NCBI RefSeq assembly: GCF_902167145.1
Contig: NC_050099.1
Coordinates: forward strand, 14,150,434 to 14,214,433
From: Zea mays
Taxonomy: Eukaryota > Streptophyta > Magnoliopsida > Poales > Poaceae
DNA: 64,000 nt
Direction of reading: 5' to 3'
The notes below the pieces were generated by a model. It saw nothing but the letters and a program-made list of their open reading frames with translations. It did not search any database and had not been told where the DNA came from. The number at the start of each line of letters is the position of its first letter. Within the stretch, counting starts at the first letter, position 1. Below, piece by piece: positions 34,465-45,700 of the stretch. The position numbers and the translations under genes are program-made.

Positions 34465-36223
34465 AATATGATGCATGTTTTCATGATATCTCCAATGTGT
34501 TGTGGAGACCAACCATATGCAGGACCACGAACTATGGCCCATCGCTTCTGTAGTACTCCAAATGTTCGTTCAATGTCTTTTCTAGCAGACTCTTGAACAG
34601 TGGCAAAATGTTGGGTCCTCACATCATACAGATGACAGATTGTCTTCACAAACGCTGGCCAGTCCGGATAAATACCATCTGCTAGGTAATATCCCATGTT
34701 GTAGGTGTGTCCATTGACGGAGAAACTCACTGGTGGACTATCACCATGAAGATGCGAATCGAACAGGTTAGAACGCTGAAGAACATTGATGTCGTTACAG
34801 CTACCTGGCATGCCGAAGTATGCATGCCAAATCCATAAGTCATATGAGGCAACAGCTTCGAGGATCATTGTAGGGTGTTTACCGCGACCGGTAAACATCC
34901 CCTTCCATGCAGTTGGGCAGTTACGCCACTCCCAATGCATGCAATCGACACTACCAAGCATACCAGGAAAGCCGCGTGATTCTCCAACATGGAGAAGCCT
35001 AGCGATATCAGCAGGAGTAGGTTTCCTAAGATAGTACCCCCCAAAAGCAGTTTGTATGGCAGTGCAAAAGTGTTTCAAAGCCTCATGTGCTGTAGATTCT
35101 CCAATTCGTACGTACTCGTCAACGGCATCCGCAGGAACACCGTATGCAAGGATACGTACGACAGCAACAACTTTCTGAAGGGCAGATAGGCCTAGCTCAC
35201 CGGCACAGTTTGGACGTTGAACGAAGTACGGATCCACTTGTTGCACAGCAAGAACGAGACGCTCAAACACATGGCGACGCATGCGAAACCTATATTGCAA
35301 ACTTTTTTTAGTACAATTGTGAAGTACGTACTATGGACGTTAATACATGTGCGTATGAATAAACATACCTCCTCCGAAATTGTGCATCCGTGTAAACCGG
35401 ATGGGCGCAAAAGTAGTCGGCTCAGATTCTTGCATCACCACTGATATGGTCACGATGGATTCGAACACGACCGGGAATGGAACCAGCGTACCGACGCTCG
35501 TTAAGTGCACGACGCCTACGATGTTGGTACGTCGCAACCTCGAGCTCATGGTCTTCATCTTCCATGTCTTGTGCCATCCTAAGAAAAATATTGGAATCTA
35601 CGAACCGGTCCATTGTTGTGGATGAGTGTATGCGAAGTGTGAGTGAAGTGTTGAAGTAGTGATTATTTATAGAAGGGATAGGCTTCGGAGAGAAGCCATG
35701 CGCTTGTCGTGCAGCCGAAGCTAGACAATGGCTTGTTCAAGAAGTGTCGTGGCTTACGGTGGAAGCATGTGAATTCGTAAACATTTTTTCGTACGATTCA
35801 AATATGGTGTCACGTTTTTTCCACAATAATTGCACAGAACATAAATTGCAATGTTATTTGTTTTGTACATTTCGAAATTATTAATGAACCATAGTTTTTA
35901 GATTATTATTTCAAATTTTATTGATTACAAATTTTTTAGCATCCTTTAAGTACCATTAAATGGGTACAAAACAAAGAAAACAGAAAAAGAAAAGAAAAAA
36001 CAAATTCTGTTAACACTGTAGCTTTAGGGGATCGAATTTAGGGAACGTTGCTGGAGACACAGAAGATATAGAGGACAGAATCTTTTAGAGTGTCCTGTAA
36101 AGTACAGGGAATATTCCTTTAGGGGACGAAATTTAGGGGACGCTGCTGGAGACAGCCTAAATATCCCCTCCTTGTATTGTTGTAAATTTAGTTTCTAACT
36201 ATGATAAAAAACCGATAAAACAT

Positions 36224-36379
36224 AGGGAAATTTGGATCCATACCATTAAAAGATCACCACTTTGGATCCATACCATTACTATCTCACTTACATGTGGGTC
36301 CACATGGGTCAATGACATGTGAGGTCCATGGTATATATCTAAAGTTTGGATCTTTTAATGGTATAGATCCAATTGTTCC
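36224..36379. mobile_element. 156-bp MITE with 8-bp TSD, upstream of the ULP gene
   Basis: An almost perfect hairpin: TTGGATCCATACCATTAAAA near the left end is inverted at the right end (TTTTAATGGTATAGATCCAA). TAAAACAT flanks it at 36216-36223 and 36380-36387. The 8-bp duplication suggests a hAT-type MITE. It lies about 380 bp before the ULP start codon. Confidence 0.8.
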
Positions 36380-36755
36380 TAAAACATATGTTACAATGTA
36401 TCTGAAACTTATTCTATAAAAATATGAATATAATATAGAGCTTTTGTAATCTATAACAACTTTTCAATATCCGCGTGCAGGGCGCGCGCCATGCACTTTG
36501 TCTACGTATCGCGTCACCACCGCGTTTGTCCACAGTCCACGTATCGACACCACCGCTCCAGGTGTCCTTGCACAGAAAAAGGCTGGTGTGGGAAGGAAGA
36601 CGACAGCAAACAGCAAAAAGCAAAACCCGCTTCTCCCTCCTGCACTCCACTACTTGCCTTCCCGCCCGTCCTCTACTCCCCCAAATCCGCCGGGCCAAAC
36701 CCTAGAGAAGGCGATCGGCATTTCCCCGACGGCGAGCGGGCGGAAGCGGACAATT
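36380..36755 (+). promoter_or_regulatory. Likely proximal promoter and 5' UTR of the ULP gene
   Basis: The stretch between the MITE and the ATG becomes GC-rich, with pyrimidine-rich patches and a common grass 5' UTR phrase (AACCCTAGA, about 36699). A clear TATA box was not identified. The assignment rests on position only. Confidence 0.4.
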
Positions 36756-39700
36756 ATGCCCCGCTGCCGCCGCGACAAGGGGCAGGCGCTCATCGACCTC
36801 GACAGCGACGCCGAAGACGGTGAGACGTTCCGCCCCCTCGTCCCCCCCGAAATCTCCCCTTTCCCTCCGCTGTGCTGCGCCTGATGTTTCGGGCCACGTG
36901 CTGTGGCGCTCGGGGTGCTCTGCTTGATGTGCTGGCACGGTGGAGCTGCGGTTTGGTGGGCGCTGCGCTTTGGATTGTCTGTTGCCTGATTTATTGCTCT
37001 GTACCGGTTCAGATTGGCTGAAACTGAGAGGGTTCAGAGGTGTATTTTGCCTCAGATTTTGGGCTACATTCTCTCCGGCTGTTGCTGTATGTGCGGTTCG
37101 GACTTCGGAGGTGTATACTTGGATGTGATTGCACATTTGTAGGCGAACTTACTTTACTCGATGATAGTAGCGTTGTGGTGAAACAAAGTGACAGTCATAG
37201 GGTTTTTAGATTGTTGTTAATTTCAGCATTGCTATATTATTTGCCTAGTTGAAAACCTCTCTGTGTTGAAATATTATTCGAATTAAGTGCTGTTCTTGCT
37301 GTCCCTGTTTACAGTAACGTCATCTTGATAATAAAGGGATGAAAGCGTGGAAAAGGCTGGAAACAGTATCTTCTATACGAAAACGATTGCTGGTCGGGTA
37401 GAAATTTACTTGGTTGCATAATTAATCTACTTATTGTCGACCACAATACCATGTCGACAGATACTTAAAATTCAAATTTTAAATATGGTAATTTTCGGAA
37501 ATGATATTGTCTTAACGGAAACGATACAATTACGATGCCTTGGTTACAGATTTTTGGTTACAGATTTTTGGTTACAGTTTTCATCTTTTTTTAATATTGC
37601 TGTTTATTGTTTTTGGCCTATAATATATGATCTAAAACCTTGTTTTGTATCTCATGAGCTGTTAGGTTAGTCAAGGATCTTTGAACATCATACAGTGTTG
37701 GAGGTCTGTCTAGAGCAGCAACCCACAATTTTGAGTGTAATATATTTGAACTCAAACAGTCAAACTATAAGATTAATTTCATCATTGCTATACTTATCTT
37801 GTTAATCTGACTCCATCTACTATCAGATTAATTTCAGTTTTATCTTGTTTATCCGACTTCCTCATCTACATGCCATGCTGAATGTTAATATGAATTTGAG
37901 TATTTTTGTTTCCTGTATGCAAACATTGGAAATGGTCTTGTTCTTTATCAATTCATTTACATATGGCTGTAATCTGAATAATTTGATTGTTTTATTCAGA
38001 ATTAGAATATTTAATTTATTTAAATATATTGGAAGCATGGCACTTATGTCTCCAAAATCACAACAAAAAAAGCCACATAATCAAATTGGACCATCAAGTA
38101 CTAAGTGCCCTCAGGCTGCATTGACCTCTCACAGATATGAGTAGTTAAAACATTTAGTTTGAGTTTATAGTTCGTTTCCCTTTATCTTGTTATGGTAGTT
38201 TACAAGATTTGGTCATGTACCTTGTATTTTCTCCTTTCAATTCGTTTTTTTAAATTAGGCCCTAATTGGTGTAATGGTGAATTGGAGGATACTAGTTTTC
38301 ACAGTTAGTGTGAACATGACTAGTGTAATGGTAAGCTCCCCAATTGAGAGAGACACCAACCAAGGTTCAAATCCTTAGAAAAAGGCAGACCAAATATAGG
38401 AGGCGCCCACAAGTGGGTTTGGGAAGTGATAAACCGAGGCAAGCGTCCCCCTCCCCCCCTGTAAATGTGGAGAGGCTGCTTCGAACCCACGATCTGGTGA
38501 CTTCTCATGATGATTTGGCTTTTGTCCATGACCATCTGCCTTGCCGACTGGATGAATTCACGGTCAAATATTTGGGATTGCCCCTGTCCCTGAAGAAGCT
38601 CACTAAGTCACAGTTGCAGCCCCTCATTTTTGACCGATTGGCTGACCTTCTTCCTGGGTGGAAGGCTGAACTTACGATTAGGGCCGGTAGGGCTGTCCTG
38701 GTGCAGTCTATGTTAACAGCTACTATTATCTATCATGCCATGGCTCTGGACCTCCCTTCATGGGCTCTCAAGGCCATGGACAAGATCGGACGTAACTTTT
38801 TGTGGCATGACAAAATTGAGGCAAATGGGGGCCATTGCTTGGTGGCCTGGTCGAAGGTCAGTAGACCTAAAGAGTTGGGAGGCCTCGGAATTGTTAGAGT
38901 ATCTGTGTATATGGGCCTGGCCCACTAGGGTTCTATATATACTTGTACCCCTGTTACAAATCTGCAATTTTTAAATTGGCCTCTTCGGGTTAGATGGTTG
39001 TGGCTTCGAAAGACTAGCCCGGATAGAGCTTGGGCTTCCTTTGCTTTACAGTCTATTGGTCAAGTGGAATCTTTATTTTATTTGGCCATGTCTACAGAAG
39101 TTGGGGATGGAAATAGCACCCTCTTTTGGCGTGACAGGTGGCTAATGGGTTATCGTTTATCGATCTTGCTCCGTATATTTTTGCCTTAGTGCCTAAGCGG
39201 ATTATTAAGGAGAGGACAGTTGCGGAAGGCATTGCTGACATGTCTTGGGTCCATTATATTCATCGAGTGGCTACTCTGGAAGTTATTATTGAATTCATAA
39301 GCTTGTGGGAAGTTATTTCAGAGGTGATTCTGCTGCCAGATACTCCAGATGGGCACATCTAGAGGTTCTAGTTCGGGCTGCTATTCTGCTAAATCAGCTT
39401 ATGATGTGCTGCTATATGGAGCTACTGGTTTTGAGCATTGGAAACGTATCTGGAAGAGTTGGGCACCTCCCAAATGTCGTTTCTTCCTATGGTTAGTAGC
39501 CCACAACCGCTGTTGGACAGCAGACCGGTTGGCTAGGCGAAATCTTGATCACCCGGAGGCTTGTTTTTTTTGTGACCAAGAAATGGAGACCATTTTTTTT
39601 TCGAAAACGCGCAGGAGAACTGCGCCTCATTATATTAAGAAGAGAAAGAAACCAGGGTCTAAAGGAAGGCCCAATACAAAAGACCCCTCACAGGGGCCAG

Positions 39701-42700
39701 AAACACGCATACAGGAAGGAATCCATCTAGGAAAAAACAAAAAGACCACACACAGCTAGGAAAACCCCTAGGGCCCAGCTAAGGGGGCAGCCAGGTAAGA
39801 AATGCCTTTTGGCCCCGCAATTTCCCATCGACGCATCTCTTCTTTTGCCCAATTAAGGTTCAGCGATATATTTGAATTCCAGCCATCAAAGACACATTTA
39901 TTCCGGTGATTCCAAATCGTCCAAGCACCCAAGATGATAAGGGAGTTAAGGCCCTTTTTGATAAGCCCGCTCACTGCTTCTGCTGCCTTTTCCCACTAGT
40001 ATAGGTGTACATTTGGGCCGGGCCTGATGGGCCGGCCCGAAGCACGGAAAAAAGCACGGCCCAGGCACGGCACGACCTGATATATCGGGCCGGGTTTGGG
40101 CCGAGGTCGCGGCCCATGGGCGGCCACGAGCACGGCCGTTTAAGGCAGGCACGAAATGTCCCATATAGAGGCAGAAAAGGCCCATATATTTATTAAAATC
40201 ACACTTTATTCCACACTTTCATGTACTTGATAAAGAACACAAAGATAGAGATAATGTTAGTTAGATTTTTTTTGTAGCTTTGAATTAGAGTATGTGATGT
40301 AATTTTATTTTTGTTATGAACATTAGATAATGAACTTAACTTACGAACTTTATATAGAGCTGATTATACTATTTTTCTTTCTAACAAAATGATTTGTAAA
40401 CGAGGTAGTCATTGCATAGCTCTGGTAACTTAATACAAATATTAAGTTTGCTTTTGGTCAAATATATTTGTCTTATCTTTTATTTGTTTTATTAAATTTA
40501 TTTTGAATTTCGGGCTCTGATGTGAATTTCAGGCCCCGATGTGAATTTCGGGCCAAAAACTGAATTTCGGGCTTTTATAATTTCGGCCCGCCCGAAATGA
40601 GCCCGGCACGTTTAAGCAATTACGGGCCGGGCCGTGGGTCGAGGGCTAGGTCCGTGGGCCGGCCCGGCCCGAAATTCAAACGGTTCGGGTCGGCCCAAAA
40701 TTCAAACAATACGGGCCTTTTCGGGCTTGGGCCGGGCCAGGCGGCCCGAATGTACACCTATACCCACCAGCCTAGGAAGGAGGAAGCAGCCATCTGTGGT
40801 GCGAGAGAGTGCAACCCAAACAAATTCTGCTATTGTCTTGTGTCTTCTCCAGACAATTCTGGTTATGCTCTTGCAGAGGATTGGCCTGGCTGGTTTAGCG
40901 CCACAACCTTCTGATGTTGAGTTCCTTGGTTGGTGGAGGGATAAAACAAATTTTATTAGTATATGATGATTATGTTAGGAAATGAAATTAGAATTTTGGA
41001 GATGGCTGGGGCCAAGGGTTTATTGTTCCCTAGTGTTCATGGTTAAAGGTCATAGGGTGTTCCATGTTGGTCATTTCTGTTGTGTCACTTCTTCAGTTAC
41101 CCTCATGTAACTTTATAGACCTATTGGCCTTGTGTACTCGGTACACTCTTCTTCTATTAATATAACGATACATAGCCCTTCTGCGTATTCGAGAAAAAAA
41201 GCCCTCACCACTGCACCAAGGTTCGAATCCTAGTGGCAGCAAAAAAATCCTCTTGCCGGCAACCCAAAAAATAGTGACAGGGCACTGCCTGTGGCACCTG
41301 TGCTTGGTTTGGCCCTCCTACCAGGTGTGTAGTTGCAGTGGTTGTCAACCCAGTGGGTCGTGGTCGGCCCAGGTTACGGTGCGGCCCTATAGGGTGAAGC
41401 TAGGGTTTTGGGGTTTTTTGGGTCGGTTTGCTTGGATTTATTTCTCAATGCAAAGCCATGGGGCGTCTTTCCTCTGCTGGTCTAGTTCTAGTTTTTTTGC
41501 GAAAGGGCCTCTAGCGTAATGGTTAAGGCTTCCGAGTAGCACCTCCAGGTCCTGGGTTCGATTCCCCTCGGGGGCGAATTTCTGGCTTGGTTAAAAAAAT
41601 CCCCTCGCTGTGCCCCGCCCGCTCCCGGGTTACGTCCTGCGCGCCACCCTCCGGCTGGGCCGTTGCAGAGTGGGCGGTGACGGCCCGCTAGTGATGGGGG
41701 GCCAGGGTTCGGGGATTTTCTCGGCCGGGACCATGTTTCGGTCTCTTCTTAATATAATACCGGGAGGGCGGTCTTTCCCTCCCCGGCCGAGTTTTTTTGG
41801 TCTAGTTCTAGTTTTCAGTTATTTGCCTGTCCTCTATTCTAAGGGTGTAATTGCTGCCTATTAGTTTAGTGGTTCCTCAATTTTTTTGGCACATTCAAGA
41901 AAGGTGGCTAAATTACTGATTTGTAACTGTATGGTTAATGTCTTCCTCAGAGCCATGTTACAACCATAAGCTGAATACTGATATTTGTAACTGTATGATT
42001 GTAACTGTATGGTACCTAGTTTGTAAGTGGGTGAATTGCCATGCCTTGTTTTGTCTTACAACCATAAGAACCCTGTGTGGTGTACCAATGACAGCCACTT
42101 ATACATTATGCAAAGTAAATGGTAAGAAGTGATGGATTGGTAGGTACACTTCTTTTGCAACACTAACTGCAAATTTAGTACATGGTTGACAAGCTAAAGT
42201 ATGCATGTGTAGTCGAGTTTTAAGTGAACGGGCCTGCAGCCTACTAGCCTAGTGGCTGTAGTGCCTTAGTAGCACCCAGGAAGTCCAGGGTGCAACACCT
42301 GGGGGAGGTCCCTCCCTCCCCCCATCCCCCCAGGTTCTTTTTATTCCAGTTCTGATGGGTTTTTTGTGTCAATTTGTAGAGTGCCAAAGCAAGGGTTCTC
42401 AAACAAGTAGAACAACAACATTGAAGACATCTGGGAGATTGAAAAATGTATTAACAACAACATTGAAGACATCTGGGAGGAGATCCAAAAATGTATTGCC
42501 TTCATTTTATGATAACCTCCCCCAGGGCAGAGCCTCACGCCATGCAACTAGCAGGAGGAACAAGACAAATCAAGACAAGCTAAATACTGATATTTTTGAA
42601 TTATACATGGAGTATGTGGTGCTGTTTGTTTTTACTTTTCCTGTTAGTTGGTCTTCCGAAGAAATTTGTATCCTTATTGCTGCAATAACTTCTTGCACAG

Positions 42701-45700
42701 AGATCTTTGGAAGCACATTGATGAAGATAAGAAGAGTGCTTATGCATACTTGGATTCTTTATGGTTTAACATGTATTACCATGGGAGTAATAAACCTAAT
42801 GTCCTTAAATGGATAAAAGCTAAGAGAATATTTTCAAGACAATATGTTTTTGTTCCTATTGTTTGTTTGTGAGTTACTCTCATTATTACCTTGTGTATTC
42901 ACTTAATTAGTTGTCAGATATGTATCAAATTTTCACCTTTTTTAATGGCAGTGGACACTGGAGCCTCCTTGTCTTATGCCACTTTGGTGATGCAAACTGT
43001 TCGGATATTAAGAAAGGACCACGGATGATGGTGCTGGACTCACTCAATACGACAGATCCGACAAGGTTGCGATCAGCAATCAGAAAGTATGCTCCTCTAA
43101 TCCCCCTTTCTGAATTTCCAGATAATAATTGCAATATCTGTTTGACAATATTATAGTTATTTTGATTTGGTTTGGTTATGCCTACTGGCTGTAATATTTG
43201 TTCAAGAATCATAATTCAAATATTGAGAACAGCTTGCTATTCTTTTGGGTCCTTTATTTTTGCCATTTTTGTTTCTTACAAACAGACCAAGAGGTGTCAT
43301 GTATTTGTATTGTCTGTTGTCTCATGCAGATTATTCCATAATGATATTGTTGGGATTAGGGTTACGGAGGTAGTACGAGTGGTAGGTTTAAGGTTTAGGA
43401 CCAGGACCCCGGCGCTTGGGTGCCGTCGTCCTAGGGTTAGGGCTGCTGGTTGGAAGAGGTGTGGCTGTTCACGCGATGAACAGTACCACGGTGAACACTA
43501 GACGTGGATAAACAGCACCTCGGATGAACAGTGTACGGTGAACAGTGGATGAGTTGTGGGAAGCACGGGCAAGATACTTGCCTGCTTATTCTTTCATTGA
43601 TTGGAGGTGTACATTTATAGGGCTGAGAGAGCAACCGACCTTATCTAATATCTTAACAAACCAAATCCTTATCTATCTAAACAAACTCCTTATCCCTATC
43701 CATCTAAACAAATAACTGATACTTATCCATCTAAACAAACTAATTGATTTTATTAGGGTTGCTAGACTGCCGGTCATAACATCTCCCGGCCTCCAAAAAC
43801 AGCTCGTCCTCGAGCTGGAAGGCTGGATTATGAGGGTGGGGGATCTTCCGCAGCAGCCACCCCGTCGTCGTCGGCGGTCACCTAAAGGTAGAAGAGGCGT
43901 TGGCACTGATGGCTTCGTACAAATGACTCGTCACAGTTGTAGCATAGACCCTGGCGGCGTCGCTCCGTCATCTCTGCTGGGGTGAGGCGCTTGAACGTCG
44001 GTGCTGCTGGGTGGAGGTAGCAGCCGCTGGCCCGGCCGGCGATGCCGACGTAGGTGTGTGGCTGCCCGAGCCTTGCTGGCGGCGCTTGTATGCCCGGGCG
44101 AGAGCCATGGCCTGTTGCAGGTCGTCGGGCGCGCACAGTTCGACGTCCACCCGGAGATGTCATGGAAGTCCGATGGTGAAGAGTTGTGCTTGCTGGTGTG
44201 GTGGTGGCACGGGCTCCGTGTGGCACAGGAGATCCAGGAATCGATCCTGGTAGTCCACCGTGGAGTAGAACAACAGGCGTGCCACCTCGCCCAACGTGTT
44301 GTTGTGCAGAGGAGGCCCAAAACGCTGCTGGCACAACGCTTTGAAGCGTGGCAAGTGCAGTGTGGGCTTGTCGCACCGCAGCATGACAGACCACATCTGT
44401 GCCACTCCCGTGAGATAGTACGTAGCCATCCAGACTTTATCCATCTCTGGCGTCCCTTTATTGTAGAAGAAGCTCTCACAGCGGGACAACCAACCAACGG
44501 GACAACCAACCAACAGGAGCTGATCTTCCCAAATGTGTTGCTTCAAAGCACCACTTCCCATGACTCTGATCATTGTCCTTTAATTTTGGGTCTTCGGGAC
44601 AACAATTCTGGGAGGCGCCACTTTCATTTTGAGGCTTTTTGGCCTAAGTTGGAGGGATTTCAGGATACCGTGCTTACTGCTTGGGAGTCAGTTGAGATTG
44701 TGAACTGTCCATATCAAACCCTTTATCTTAAACTGCAGAAGACAGCTAGGAATCTGCAGGCCTGGAGCGATAAGCTGTTGGTCACATCAGATCGCAGGTG
44801 GCCTTGGAAAAGGAAGTTTTACGTAAGCTGGAAATAGCACATGATTTTTTTTTGAACAAACGCAGGAGAGCTGCGTGTCATTAAATTAAGAAGAAAAAAA
44901 AAGAACATAGGAGAGACAAGACATGTCAACCCCTAATTACAAAGGCCCCTAGGCCGAGACCCCTCCGGCAATAACACAACGCACCACACACACACAAGGT
45001 AACAACCCGACCAAAAACGACTACCAGCAGGAAAACTGCTAAGGTCCCCTAGGGAGCTGGCGCAGCAGGAGGTCCTGCAGAGCTGATGCACCAGCCAAAC
45101 ACCAGACGCTGCCCTCCTCAATCACAGCACTCTGAACTCGCTGGGTGCAGGGCACAACCCCCTCAAAAACACAAGCATTACGGTGCTTCCAAATCTCCCA
45201 AGCAACCAAAATGATCAAGGAATTAATACCTTTTCTTAGACTCTTCTCCACTTTCTTGATACTTTGGCACCACCAATTTGAGAAACGAGTGCATCCATGC
45301 TGAGGCACAATGGCAAGGAGGCCTAAATTGTGTAGCATGGACGTCCATATCTGCCGAGCGAACACGCAGGAGACAAGAATATGCTGGATGGTTTCCTCAG
45401 CCTGATCACACTGAGGGCAAGCAACTGGATGGGGCAGACCTCTTTTTGCAAGTCGATCAGCTGTCCAAACCCTGTTTTTGATTGCCAACCATACAAAGAA
45501 TTTGCATCTTAAGGGGGCCCAGGTCTTCCAGACACGTCGCCAAGGGCCAAAAGGGATAGAGCCAACAAAGAGAGCATCATAGGCCGATTTGCTACAATAA
45601 GTACCATGAGCAGAGAGGCGCCAGATGTGTTGGTCTGCGATGTCAGGTTGCAGAACTACCCCATCAACCAAGTTCCATAGCTGCAGATACTCTACTAGTA

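Larger units (their letters stand above)
25389..35613 (-). pseudogene. PIF/Harbinger DDE transposase, one stop and split by a Sirevirus
   Basis: Exon 1 runs 35613-35369 and exon 2 starts at 35289 after a 79-bp GT-AG intron. Exon 2 continues to the retrotransposon at 34465 and resumes at 25548, ending at a TAG at 25391-25389. The DDE_Tnp_4-type residues are visible: Asp in GSVDCMHWEW, Asp in YYLADGIYPDW and Glu in RKDIERTFGVLQKRW. After the insertion the family motif CIILHNMIVEDE is completed from the left flank. The only other lesion I see is a TGA at 35424-35422 in exon 1, likely a CGA-to-TGA change. Function: cut-and-paste transposition into TAA/TTA targets. Confidence 0.88.
22113..36157. 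mobile_element. PIF/Harbinger DNA transposon with nested Sirevirus
   Basis: The terminal inverted repeats are GACTGTGTCCAGCA (22113-22126) and, inverted, GGCTGTCTCCAGCA (36144-36157): 12 of 14 positions match. A TAA duplication flanks the element at 22110-22112 and 36158-36160, the 3-bp target type of PIF/Harbinger. Without the Sirevirus and its extra 5-bp TSD the element is about 5.1 kb. It carries the two genes expected of an autonomous member: a Myb/SANT-like ORF1 (+) and a DDE transposase (-), facing each other. An additional small acidic ORF lies upstream of ORF1. The transposase has one internal stop and is now also split. Confidence 0.92.
38490..41195 (+). pseudogene. 5'-truncated LINE (L1-type) in ULP intron 1
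   Basis: The + strand encodes the C-terminal half of a plant LINE ORF2: KYLGLPLSLKKLTKSQLQPL, LPGWKAELTIRAGRAVLVQS, FLWHDKIEANGGHCLVAWSK, then the zf-RVT region (CFFCDQEMETI). It resumes after an insertion as ILVSCVF-like sequence at about 40832. Frames are broken. The 3' end CTTCTATTAATATAACGATA...TTCGAGAAAAAAA at about 41150-41197 is the family's tail. The endonuclease and RT catalytic parts are missing. Confidence 0.8.

Noticed and set aside
38036..38097. Possible extra ULP exon (MALMSPKSQQKKPHNQIG)
   Set aside because: Its phase does not fit exon 1, and a direct exon 1 to 42380 join keeps frame and gives a whole number of codons. RNA data could revive it.
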